From: an uncultured Clostridia bacterium
GTDB taxonomy: Bacteria > Bacillota > Clostridia > Christensenellales > UBA1242
DNA: 64,000 bases
Direction: 5' to 3'
Assembly (NCBI GenBank): GCA_944377365.1
Contig: CALWEQ010000007.1
Coordinates: 1-64,000, forward strand
Shown here: in pieces, positions 1-7,261 of the stretch
Layout of the letters: the number at the start of each line of letters is the position of its first letter
How positions within the stretch are numbered: the first letter of the stretch is position 1
The notes under the pieces: model-generated
Databases searched by the model: none
Seen by the model: the letters and a program-made list of their open reading frames with translations, nothing else
Told to the model about the DNA's origin: nothing
Made by a program: the position numbers and the translations under genes

Positions 1-2
1 TT

Positions 3-389
3 GAATTTATAACCATAGACAAATTTACTAAGGGAAGTAAAGAACCCCGAAAAATCCATATTTACTATAAACTCATAGACAATATAAACGGCATAGATTT
101 TAAACGCAATAAACAAAAAATTGACCGACTATAGTTCGTATTTACTACAATAACAGTTTACAACTCTGTTGATAATGAATATATACGAAATACAACTGAC
201 AAATTAAATGAAAAGATAAAGGAATTAGAAATGTATCTTGATGATCAAAAAAGGCATGAAGATCTTGAAAATCGCAAAAATGATTTGATATCAAGAATGA
301 CAGATGATGAATATGACGATCTGCTTAAGCAATTACTTGAAGAACGAAAAGAAAGAAAACGCAAACAAGAAAAAGATTTTGAAATGTAG
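3..389 (+). pseudogene. Decayed serine-recombinase-like tail with in-frame TAG
   Basis: One frame stays open from the window edge to a TAG at 132-134, then continues open to a TAG at 387-389. The first part (about 43 residues, containing KIHIYYKLID) resembles the beta-strand tail that ends many large serine recombinases of clostridial elements; this is a weak pattern match. The second part is charged and looks like a coiled coil (KLNEKIKELEMYL, EERKERKRKQEK), also common in those recombinases, but here it follows the tail instead of preceding it. No start codon with a ribosome binding site is visible for the second part. The likeliest reading is a degraded or rearranged recombinase gene entering from the left; a mobilisation protein remnant is an alternative. 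Confidence 0.3.
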
Positions 390-447
390 TTATTATTTAT
401 ACAAAATCCCAAATAATATGATATACTCTCATTAGAGGGAATATATT

Positions 448-1284
448 ATGAAAGTAGTAACTATTTGTGGAAGTATGAAATTTGCAAAAGAAATGCAAAG
501 AATTGCAGGCGTATTGGCGATAGATAAAGGCTGGTGTGTTTTACAATGTGTTTATGATTTAGATTTTGCAAATTTAACAAGCGAAGATTTGAATTCGCTA
601 AAAAATGAACATTTAAAAAGGATAGAACTTTCAGATGCAATTTATGTTGTAAACATTGATGGATATGTTGGCAATTCTACTAAATTTGAAATTAAATACG
701 CAACTAAACTAGGTAAAGAAGTTATCTACCACGAATTTAATTTAGTGGACGAGCTTAATAAATTTAATCCATTTAATGAAGACGAAAACGATAATGTTAA
801 AAAAGTTTTAGACTTTTTGGCAAATAATACAAATTGTTACGATAGGTCTAATTTAAAAGGTCATGTAACCGCTGGCGGACTTGTTGTTGATGGTAAAGGC
901 AATGTATTATTAAATCACCATAAAAAGACAGGAATGTGGTTCCAATTTGGTGGACATAGTGATGGCGATACTAATTGCATTAATGTCGCTCGCAGAGAAA
1001 TAAGCGAAGAAGCAGGGATTTTTGATTGTAAACTTATTTCAAACAACATATTTGATGTCGATGTTCAACAAATTGCTTATAGCATAAAGAAAAACGAACC
1101 TGAACATTTCCATTATGATATAAATTTTTTGTTTTTAGTTAAAGATAAGTCTTTTGAAATTTCAAATGAATCTACTGAAATTAAATGGGTATCTATTGAA
1201 GAAGCAAAAAACCTAATAAACAAAGAAGATAAAGCAATGCAAAGAATGCTCAAAAAATATGAATTGTATTGTAACCAAAATTAA
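448..1284 (+). CDS. Deoxyribosyltransferase-like domain fused to Nudix hydrolase
   Basis: This 278-residue protein has two domains. Residues 1-97 look like the small Rossmann-like domain of the nucleoside 2-deoxyribosyltransferase/DUF4406 group: an initial strand with TICGSMKF, then a segment with YVVNIDGYVGNST followed by EIKYATKLGKEVIY. Residues 138-265 are a Nudix domain; the box lies at about 168-191, with REISEEAG at 183-190, and the usual first glutamate is replaced by threonine. Nudix enzymes cleave nucleoside diphosphates linked to another group, so a role in nucleotide salvage or clean-up is plausible, but the substrate is unknown. A ribosome binding site (AGAGGGA, 434-440) precedes ATG 448. 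The next gene starts 15 nt downstream, so the two are probably co-transcribed. Confidence 0.75.
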   Translation: MKVVTICGSMKFAKEMQRIAGVLAIDKGWCVLQCVYDLDFANLTSEDLNSLKNEHLKRIELSDAIYVVNIDGYVGNSTKFEIKYATKLGKEVIYHEFNLVDELNKFNPFNEDENDNVKKVLDFLANNTNCYDRSNLKGHVTAGGLVVDGKGNVLLNHHKKTGMWFQFGGHSDGDTNCINVARREISEEAGIFDCKLISNNIFDVDVQQIAYSIKKNEPEHFHYDINFLFLVKDKSFEISNESTEIKWVSIEEAKNLINKEDKAMQRMLKKYELYCNQN

Positions 1285-1299
1285 TGAAAAGGTCAAAAC

Positions 1300-1782
1300 A
1301 TGAAAATTTTAGAATTAGAACAAAAATATTATGAACAAATTAAAGATTTACTTGTTGATTTGCAAAAGTATATTATTGAAATTGACAAATACAATCTTAA
1401 CATTATTTCGCAAGATTATCGAGAAAAATATTTTGAATTTATGATTGATGACTGCAAAGGCAATCAAGGGAAGACATTTGTTGCAATAGATAGAAATAAA
1501 GTTGTAGGTTTTGTTTCAGGCTTTGTTCAAGAATATGACGAAAGAGATAGGCTGGACTATTCTTGTCCTAAAAAAGGAATAGTTGCAGAATTGATTGTTG
1601 ATAAAAACTGCCGAGCAAATGGCATTGGAACAGAATTATTAAAGTATATTGAAAACTATTTTAAATCTATTGATTGCGAATTCGTTCAAATTGATGCGTT
1701 TGCCTATAATGAACACGCAAAAAAGTTTTATTATAAAAATGGTTACGAAGATAGAATGGTAACAGTATTTAAAAAATTGTAA
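1300..1782 (+). CDS. GNAT-family N-acetyltransferase
   Basis: The 160-residue protein has the GNAT fold layout: an acceptor-side N-terminal half, a strand AELIVDKNCR, and the acetyl-CoA loop RANGIGTELL at about 105-114 (the R/Q-x-x-G-x-G/A motif). It ends with the typical EHAKKFYYKNGYE segment. It transfers an acetyl group from acetyl-CoA to an amine; the acceptor cannot be told from sequence. It sits 15 nt behind the deoxyribosyltransferase-Nudix gene and is followed by a strong terminator at 1842-1879, so the two form a small transcription unit next to probable mobile-element debris. The family is highly mobile and often of accessory function. Confidence 0.8.
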   Translation: MKILELEQKYYEQIKDLLVDLQKYIIEIDKYNLNIISQDYREKYFEFMIDDCKGNQGKTFVAIDRNKVVGFVSGFVQEYDERDRLDYSCPKKGIVAELIVDKNCRANGIGTELLKYIENYFKSIDCEFVQIDAFAYNEHAKKFYYKNGYEDRMVTVFKKL

Positions 1783-1841
1783 AATTTACTACACTAGTTT
1801 ACACCTATTACACTAGTTTTAGGGAGATTTAGAGCGAATTA

Positions 1842-1879
1842 GACCGAGAGTTTAAAAATTTAACTCTCGGTCTTTTTTT
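1842..1879 (+). terminator. Rho-independent terminator after the GNAT gene
   Basis: A perfect 11-bp stem (GACCGAGAGTT, 1842-1852, with its complement at 1862-1872), a 9-nt AT-rich loop and seven Ts at 1873-1879. It ends the 448-1782 transcription unit. Confidence 0.9.
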
Positions 1880-1963
1880 ATGCAAATTTACTACACTTTT
1901 TGGAGCAGTTTACTACACCTATTGTGTTTTTAGCAAAAAAATGAGCAAATATTTTTGCAAAAG

Positions 1964-2009
1964 AAAAACCCTTGAAAGTGCCAATTTTACTAGGGTTTCA
2001 AGGGTTTTT
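1964..2009 (-). terminator. Terminator of the tRNA-Thr gene
   Basis: A perfect 14-bp inverted repeat (1964-1977 against 1996-2009) lies 5 bp beyond the tRNA-Thr 3' end. On the minus strand the stem closes with AAACCC...GGGTTT and runs into Ts, as expected for termination of the tRNA transcript. The stem also ends in Ts on the plus strand, so it could act in both directions. Confidence 0.8.
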
Positions 2010-2014
2010 AATAA

Positions 2015-2089
2015 TGGAGCTGGTGACGGGAATCGGACCCGTGACCCCCACCTTACCAAGGTGGTGCTCTACCGCTGAGCCACACCAGC
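2015..2089 (-). tRNA. tRNA-Thr (anticodon GGU), CCA encoded
   Basis: Read on the minus strand, the sequence folds into a complete cloverleaf. The acceptor GCTGGTG pairs with CACCAGC, the D arm is GCTC...GAGC, and the anticodon stem CCACC/GGTGG encloses the loop TTGGTAA (anticodon GGT, Thr codon ACC). The T arm contains GGTCCGATTCC and the 3' CCA is encoded (TGG at 2015-2017 on the plus strand). It is the intact first unit of the decaying 100-bp array to its right. Confidence 0.95.
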
Positions 2090-2460
2090 ATAGTGCTGTT
2101 TTTGAACGATTTTTGCGGTGAAATTTTGTGGTTAAAAAGTGCTGTTTTTGTTTTACCAAGGCGGTGCACTACCGACTGTGCTACATTAGCATATGCAATT
2201 TTTATTAAATTTTCAAGTGCTTTTTGATGTGAAAATTTGTGCTATTTTAAAATTACCAAGGCGGTGCTCTACCCCTGAGCCACATCAGCACGAACCAAAT
2301 GTTCGACGACTTTTTTTGGGTTTTTTAGTTGTCTTAACTTGCCATTTTTATCTTACTAAGACGGTGCACTACTTACTTAATCAAATCAGAATGTGTGATT
2401 TTTATTAGATTTTTAAGTGTTTTTACGTGCGGATTTAGGTAACTTTGAAATTACAATGTT
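2090..2460 (-). repeat. Decaying 100-bp tandem array derived from the tRNA-Thr 5' half
   Basis: The motif TTACCAAG plus GGTGCTCTACC...GAGCCACA.CAGCA (anticodon, D arm and 5' acceptor side, seen on the plus strand) occurs in the real tRNA at 2053 and again at 2153, 2253 and 2353 with growing numbers of changes. A faint fifth unit is at about 2451. The period is exactly 100 bp. The tRNA 3' half (T arm) is not recognisable in the copies, so none can be a functional tRNA. Inter-unit segments also resemble each other (AAGTGCTGTTTTTG against AAGTGCTTTTTGATG). This is best explained by tandem duplication of a tRNA-containing unit followed by decay. Confidence 0.8.
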
Positions 2461-3599
2461 GTTTGTTGTCTGAAGATTTAAAGTTGTAAGCTTATAAATA
2501 AATAGTGCTCTTTAGTTAGTAAGCTTTTTAAGTTTACTAAATTAATTCTTTTTTGTCAATCATATTTATAATATTTTAATTTAATAATTTTGTATAACAG
2601 CTTGAAAAGAGTAACGATATTCTGTTGGTTTAGGGGAAAATAAAGTATTAAAAAAAATGCGATTGTATTGTTTTTTTTGTAAATAGACAAAAAGATAGTA
2701 AAAACAAAATGGTGTACGAGTGGTTAAAAATATTTAGAGAGTCAAAAATTTTTTTATTTTTAGGCAGATAAAGACTCATTTAAATAAAATTCTTTGTTAA
2801 AAAAATGTAATTGAATTTTTGATGAAGGTCTGAAATAAGTGTAGGAGAAAAGCTGTATAATAATCTGGCGTAAACGTTAATATGAGCCCAATATCATGTT
2901 TTGTAAAGGCACAATTATACTACGATCTTTGCTATCAATTACAACTTGACCATGGGCTAAAACGTCAGCTTTCTTAATATCTTTTGCAGATTTATAATTC
3001 TATTCAAAATCTTTACCATCATCACAGCAAGCCCATGTGCATTAACAACTGTGCCTTTAATATTATACTTCTGCAAACAAGTAATTGTAAAAAGATGTTT
3101 ACCATAAATACTACTTGAGCGTGTTCTTCAAAACCATCTTCATTAATGTACTTTGTGAAGTTATAATTCCATTTGAGATTTTTACTATCAATTAAAATTT
3201 TCCCATAAGTTTTTACATTTATAGTTATAAAAACACAATAAGTTAATTACAAAAAGCCATTAAGCAAATCTAAAATTTAATATATTTTTTTGACTAGTTG
3301 TCGAAATGTTCTTTATAAAAGGCAAAAAAAATGGAAAAAAACAAAGAAAATTATCGGATTTTAAAAAAATATTGCAATTAGGAAGATTTTATAAAATATT
3401 AATTAAAGCTTGTAAAAAAAGTAGACAAAGACATTAAAAAACAGTTTAAAATTTTTTAGAGATATGATTATGAGATGATAAGAAAAAAAAGTGATATATG
3501 TTTAAAGAAATAAATTGAGCATATAAATTGCAACAATATATGTTTTGAATAATTAATAGTAAAAATAGTCAAAATAGACAAAAATTGTATTAAAAGCGC
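2461..3599. other. 1.1-kb AT-rich region without an intact gene
   Basis: No open frame with a plausible start and ribosome binding site is visible on either strand. The one recognisable structure is the broken minus-strand reading frame at 2878-3226, listed separately. The rest is AT-rich sequence, with many A and T runs, lying between the tRNA-Thr array and the promoter at 3600. Confidence 0.6.
2878..3226 (-). pseudogene. Remnant of an unknown gene with an internally repeated motif
   Basis: On the minus strand the frame beginning near 3226 reads INVKTYGKILIDSKNLKWNY and continues through EDGFEEHAQVVF. The homologous-looking continuation then needs one-base shifts to go on (GKHLFTITCLQKYNIKG, then DGKDFE, a stop, and VLAHGQVVIDSKDRS), ending at a TAA at 2878-2880. 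The motif GKILIDSKN recurs as GQVVIDSKD, so the ancestor may have carried repeats of a short beta-rich unit. There are at least two frameshifts and one stop. I do not recognise the family. Confidence 0.35.
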
Positions 3600-3657
3600 T
3601 TGAAAATTGTTTGGTGTTGTGTTATACTTTTAAAGTAAATGCTTCGCAGGGCGAAGC
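3600..3657 (+). promoter_or_regulatory. Promoter and 5'-UTR hairpin of the secG-rnr operon
   Basis: A sigma-A type promoter is seen: TTGAAA at 3600-3605, a 17-bp spacer, TATACT at 3623-3628. The predicted start near 3635 is followed by a perfect 7-bp hairpin (GCTTCGC AGG GCGAAGC, 3641-3657) that lies 15 nt before the first start codon and could protect the 5' end or influence translation. Confidence 0.7.
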
Positions 3658-3671
3658 TTTAAGGGAGAAGT

Positions 3672-3896
3672 ATGTCACTACTTGGGGATATTTTTACAAA
3701 CCTGACAAATTGGATCAGAAATTGGGACAGAGTAGTCTTTATTATTGTAATGATCGTTTTTACAATTATGATGCTACTATTGTTAATAAATTTGATTAAG
3801 GGTTTTATTGGGTCAAAACCAAAGTTTAAATTTTTATCTTTTTTTCTTTTAGCAATTATAGTGGGTTTGACAATTTACATATGTTTAGCAAGATAA
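3672..3896 (+). CDS. Small two-TM membrane protein upstream of secG
   Basis: The protein has 74 residues, starts at ATG 3672 behind GGGAGAAG, and contains two hydrophobic stretches (about residues 20-45, FIIVMIVFTIMMLLLLIN, and 54-71). It is the first gene after the promoter at 3600 and is followed 13 nt later by secG. No family recognised; the position suggests a membrane-associated role, perhaps accessory to protein export, but that is only inferred from context. Confidence 0.65.
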   Translation: MSLLGDIFTNLTNWIRNWDRVVFIIVMIVFTIMMLLLLINLIKGFIGSKPKFKFLSFFLLAIIVGLTIYICLAR

Positions 3897-3909
3897 AAAG
3901 GAGTATCGT

Positions 3910-4218
3910 ATGAACATTTCTAAAATATTAGCAGATCAAATTCAAGCAGATTGGATTACAACATTTCTTCCTATACTTAGATATGTGTTGTTTTTTATTG
4001 TTATTGCATGTTCGATTATTGTTATTATCACAGTTTTATTGCAATCGAACTCTTCAAATGAAGGAAATCCAATCACAGGCATACAAGAGAGTTACTACGC
4101 AAAGAACAAAGGTAGCACGCGTGATGGAAAGTTAAAGCTTACAACTATAATTTGTGCTTGCATAATTATTGTGAGCGTTATTGTTTATTTCATCACAGAG
4201 ATAGTTAATAAATCATGA
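3910..4218 (+). CDS. secG: Preprotein translocase subunit SecG
   Basis: This 102-residue protein has two transmembrane helices (about 22-47 and 77-98) joined by a polar loop beginning LLQSNSSNEGNPITG. That matches the conserved SecG arrangement (hydrophobic helix, LLQ, glycine/serine-rich loop, second helix). SecG helps SecYE/SecA protein translocation in the cytoplasmic membrane. The ribosome binding site AAAAGGAG precedes ATG 3910. Its TGA overlaps the rnr ATG by 4 nt. The order secG-rnr-smpB-ssrA is a classical Firmicutes arrangement, which strongly supports the call. The N-terminus before helix 1 is slightly longer than in many SecG proteins. Confidence 0.9.
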   Translation: MNISKILADQIQADWITTFLPILRYVLFFIVIACSIIVIITVLLQSNSSNEGNPITGIQESYYAKNKGSTRDGKLKLTTIICACIIIVSVIVYFITEIVNKS

Positions 4219-6299
4219 TTAAAGAAAAAATAAAAGAATTAATGATGAAAGATAGTTTGGTTTATTCAAAACCAGACAATCTTTTTTTGTTTTTAGCAGA
4301 AGCGTTAAGCGTTTCAATAGACAAGATTAAAAATGAAACAAAAAAAATGTTGGCCAGCGGAGAAATCTTTGAAATACGAAAAGGGAAATATCTAGTTTTG
4401 CCATCAAGGGGATATGTAAGTGGAAAGTTTTCAGGTTCATCAAAAGGTTTTGGTTTTTGCGATGTGGGAACCGAAAACGACATATTTATTCCTGGCAACA
4501 GAACTTTCGGAGCAATTGATGGAGATGGCGTTATTGTAAAGCTGTTTTCGATTAATGACGGCAAAGAAGGGGAAGTTGTTTCAATCTTTTCTCCTGTTAA
4601 GAAATTGGTAGGCAGAGTTGTAAAGATCAATCGCAATTTGTTTTTAGAGCCTGACAATGAAAAGATTCCATTTCGCATTCCTCTAATAAAATCAAAAATT
4701 TATAGCAAGCAAAATGAAAAAGTTGTTATAAACGTAATTCGTAAAAAGAATGGCAAAATAAGTGGTGAGGTCATTGAAACACTTGGTGATGCTGATGATG
4801 TTAAGACATTGGAACTTGCAATAATCAGGCAACACAATCTTTACGAAAATTTTTCTGAAAAAGTCGAAAAACTTGCAAATGATTTAAATAGACCTGTTTC
4901 TAAACAACAAAAAGCGGGGAGATTGGATCTAACTAAAATTGTAACATTTACAATAGATGGTGAAGATGCCAAAGATTTTGATGATGCAGTATCCATTGCA
5001 GAGCTTCCAGGCGGAGGTTTTGAGTTGGGAGTCCACATTGCTGATGTCGGCGAATATGTTAGGCAAGGTTCACCTATTGACGAAGAGGCTTTCGATAGAG
5101 GTACAAGCACCTATTTTCCAATCACAGTGTTGCCTATGTTGCCAAAATCGTTGTCGAATGGTATATGTTCGTTAAATGAAGGGGTTGAGAGACTGACTTT
5201 GTCTTGCATCATAAAGCTAGATTGTGAAGCGAATGTTTTAGATTATAAGATAAAAGAGTCGGTAATTAAAAGCAATGCGAGGTTGACTTACAATGAAGTA
5301 TATCCAATTTTAATTGGACAAGACAGCACTGAAAAAGCCAATAAATTTAAAAAAGAACTGCTTTTAATGGGCAAATTAGCAAAAATATTGCAAAACAACC
5401 GTGAAAAACGTGGGGCGCTCGATTTGGATATTCCAGAAGCGGAGTTTGTTTTTAATGCCGAGGGATATGTTGTTGATGTAAAAAAGAGAGAACGAAATGA
5501 TGCGCATAGGCTTATTGAAGAGTTTATGATTCTTGCGAATGAGGTTGTTGCAAAACATTTTAACATTAAAAACATTCCATTCGTATACCGCGTTCACGAA
5601 AAACCAACGGTAGAAAAAGTTAAAAGCGTTTTAGATTTTTTAAAAGGGCTTGGGTTTGCTGTCCCGAAAATTCCACAAAAAATTACTCCTAATTTTATAA
5701 AGAAACTTATTGAACTAGCAAATAAAAAAGATTACAGCGAAATTGTTAATAAAATTATATTAAGGAGTATGCAAAAAGCAATATACAAAAATCAAAATTT
5801 AGGACACTTTGGTTTGGCTTTAGAGTATTATTGTCATTTTACTTCTCCTATAAGAAGATATCCTGATCTTACAATTCATAGAATAATCAAGGAATATTTA
5901 AAAAATGATGGGCATATTTCATCCGAAAGAAAAGAGGAGTTGGAAGGATTAACTTACGAGAGTGCCTTGCAAAGTTCAGAAGCTGAACGCAATAGCGATA
6001 AAGCCGAACGCGAGGTTGACGATTTATGGAGAACTTATCTCATGAAAGACAGAATTGGGGAAGTGTTCGAAGGAATAATAACAAATGTCACAAATTTTGG
6101 TATATTTGTTGGTTTGGACAATAGTGCTGAGGGACTTGTGAGAATTGAAGATTTACCAGGCGGAGGATATTTGTACTTCGAAAAATCTCTCGAATTAAAA
6201 AATCAATCCAAAAGATTTAGGATTGGGGATAAGGTAAAAGTAAAACTCATAAACGCTAATGTTTTTACAAGAAAAATTGATTTTGAACTTGTAAAATAA
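4215..6299 (+). CDS. rnr: Ribonuclease R
   Basis: This 694-residue 3'-to-5' exoribonuclease degrades structured RNA and works with tmRNA in clearing mRNAs from stalled ribosomes. Visible domains are an N-terminal winged-helix region (1-60), a cold-shock-type OB domain starting near GYVSGKFSGSSKGFGF (about 68-83), and the RNB catalytic domain with the metal-binding aspartates in DGEDAKDFDDAV (about 248-259). A further RNB block (CHFTSPIRRYPDLTIHR) and a C-terminal S1 domain (about 615-690, EGIITNVTNFGIFVGL) follow. Length is a little below the B. subtilis protein. ATG 4215 overlaps the secG stop (ATGA), which implies translational coupling. Confidence 0.97.
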   Translation: MIKEKIKELMMKDSLVYSKPDNLFLFLAEALSVSIDKIKNETKKMLASGEIFEIRKGKYLVLPSRGYVSGKFSGSSKGFGFCDVGTENDIFIPGNRTFGAIDGDGVIVKLFSINDGKEGEVVSIFSPVKKLVGRVVKINRNLFLEPDNEKIPFRIPLIKSKIYSKQNEKVVINVIRKKNGKISGEVIETLGDADDVKTLELAIIRQHNLYENFSEKVEKLANDLNRPVSKQQKAGRLDLTKIVTFTIDGEDAKDFDDAVSIAELPGGGFELGVHIADVGEYVRQGSPIDEEAFDRGTSTYFPITVLPMLPKSLSNGICSLNEGVERLTLSCIIKLDCEANVLDYKIKESVIKSNARLTYNEVYPILIGQDSTEKANKFKKELLLMGKLAKILQNNREKRGALDLDIPEAEFVFNAEGYVVDVKKRERNDAHRLIEEFMILANEVVAKHFNIKNIPFVYRVHEKPTVEKVKSVLDFLKGLGFAVPKIPQKITPNFIKKLIELANKKDYSEIVNKIILRSMQKAIYKNQNLGHFGLALEYYCHFTSPIRRYPDLTIHRIIKEYLKNDGHISSERKEELEGLTYESALQSSEAERNSDKAEREVDDLWRTYLMKDRIGEVFEGIITNVTNFGIFVGLDNSAEGLVRIEDLPGGGYLYFEKSLELKNQSKRFRIGDKVKVKLINANVFTRKIDFELVK

Positions 6300-6397
6300 G
6301 TTGTAATTTAAAAAAAGTGTAAAATTTGCAAAAAAAACGCTAAATTTTAAAAAAAAATTAAAAAAGGGTCTTGAAATATATTTTAAAAGGTGTTATA

Positions 6398-6859
6398 ATG
6401 AATAACGAAATGAGGGTGATAACCACAAATAAAAAAGCATTTTACAATTTCTTCATTTCAGATTTGGTCGAAGCTGGCATAGTGCTTAAAGGTAGCGAGG
6501 TCAAGTCAATACGACAAAATGGAATGAGTTTAAATGAAAGTTTCGTTATTGTAAAAGACGACGAAATGTTTCTGAAAAACGCATACATTAAAACGTATGA
6601 ACACGACAAGATTTCAAAACTGGATGAGCGAAGAACAAGAAAATTGTTGCTTCATAAAGCTGAGATCGAAAAACTTTCCCGAAAGGTTCAAGAAAAGGGA
6701 TTTTCACTTATGGCTACCAAAGCTTATTTCGACAAAGGGAGGGTCAAAATAAGTGTGGGTCTTGCAAGAGGCAAAAAACTTTACGACAAACGTGAATGTA
6801 AAAAACAAGACACGATTAAACAAGAAATTCGCAGGGTCGTAAAGGAAGGGGGGCGATAA
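6398..6859 (+). CDS. smpB: SsrA-binding protein SmpB
   Basis: SmpB binds tmRNA and brings it to stalled ribosomes. The 153-residue protein has the family landmarks ITTNKKAFYNFFI, GIVLKGSEVKSIRQ, AYIKTYEHD and GLARGKKLYDKRE, ending in a basic tail (RRVVKEGGR). I chose ATG 6398, behind AAAAGG at 6385-6390; an in-frame TTG at 6371 would add nine residues absent from the family. Its last codons overlap the mature 5' end of the tmRNA gene, so the last codons also encode part of the tmRNA acceptor stem. Confidence 0.95.
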   Translation: MNNEMRVITTNKKAFYNFFISDLVEAGIVLKGSEVKSIRQNGMSLNESFVIVKDDEMFLKNAYIKTYEHDKISKLDERRTRKLLLHKAEIEKLSRKVQEKGFSLMATKAYFDKGRVKISVGLARGKKLYDKRECKKQDTIKQEIRRVVKEGGR

Positions 6860-7198
6860 GGCTTCGACGGGGCAAGGGAGAAAGTGCACAGCGTGTGGTT
6901 TTGATGCCAACCTAAAAAGTGTCAAAAAAATAAACGCAAACAAAACTTATAAGACTAGTTTAGCTGCTGCTTAACAGTCCGTTGATTGTTCGTTCCACTT
7001 TGCGAGCAAATCGGCGTCAGTTAAAAGTGGGCGTTAAATTGGTTGGCTTTTGACCAATTTAATAAGAAAAACAAAAGCTAGCGAAATTCAAATTTGTTTG
7101 TTTTAAGGATTTTGCGAGACAATTAAAACAAACTGCACACGGAGAACAGCTTTTAAAACTTGTTTCGGACGTGGGTTCAATTCCCACCGTCTCCACCA
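6849..7198 (+). ncRNA. ssrA: Transfer-messenger RNA (tmRNA)
   Basis: The 5' end GGGGGCG (6849-6855) pairs with CGTCTCC (7188-7194), followed by ACCA (7195-7198). A T arm (GTGGGTTCAATTCCCAC) precedes the 3' acceptor strand. The resume codon is GCA at 6936-6938 and the tag reads ANKTYKTSLAAA, ending at TAA 6972-6974. The small hydrophobic LAAA end fits the degradation-tag rule. Pseudoknot-like paired segments follow (for example GGTTGGCTTTTGACCAATTT). Size about 350 nt. The gene lies directly downstream of, and 11 nt overlapping, smpB. Confidence 0.97.
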
Positions 7199-7261
7199 AA
7201 ATTGGTTTTTACAGGTGTTTCCTGAAAAACATATAAAAATAATAAAAAAGAGGTGAATTTT

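Noticed and set aside
2193-2408. A 71-codon open frame over the tandem array
   Set aside because: It runs through the decaying tRNA repeats, has no ribosome binding site and changes content from unit to unit.
2053-2460. CRISPR array for the 100-bp repeat
   Set aside because: Repeat units are tRNA-derived, diverging, with no constant 25-40-bp repeat and no cas genes nearby.
3611-3799. A 62-codon frame at 3611
   Set aside because: It overlaps the promoter and a hairpin; the in-frame 3672 gene has a good ribosome binding site and membrane-protein composition.
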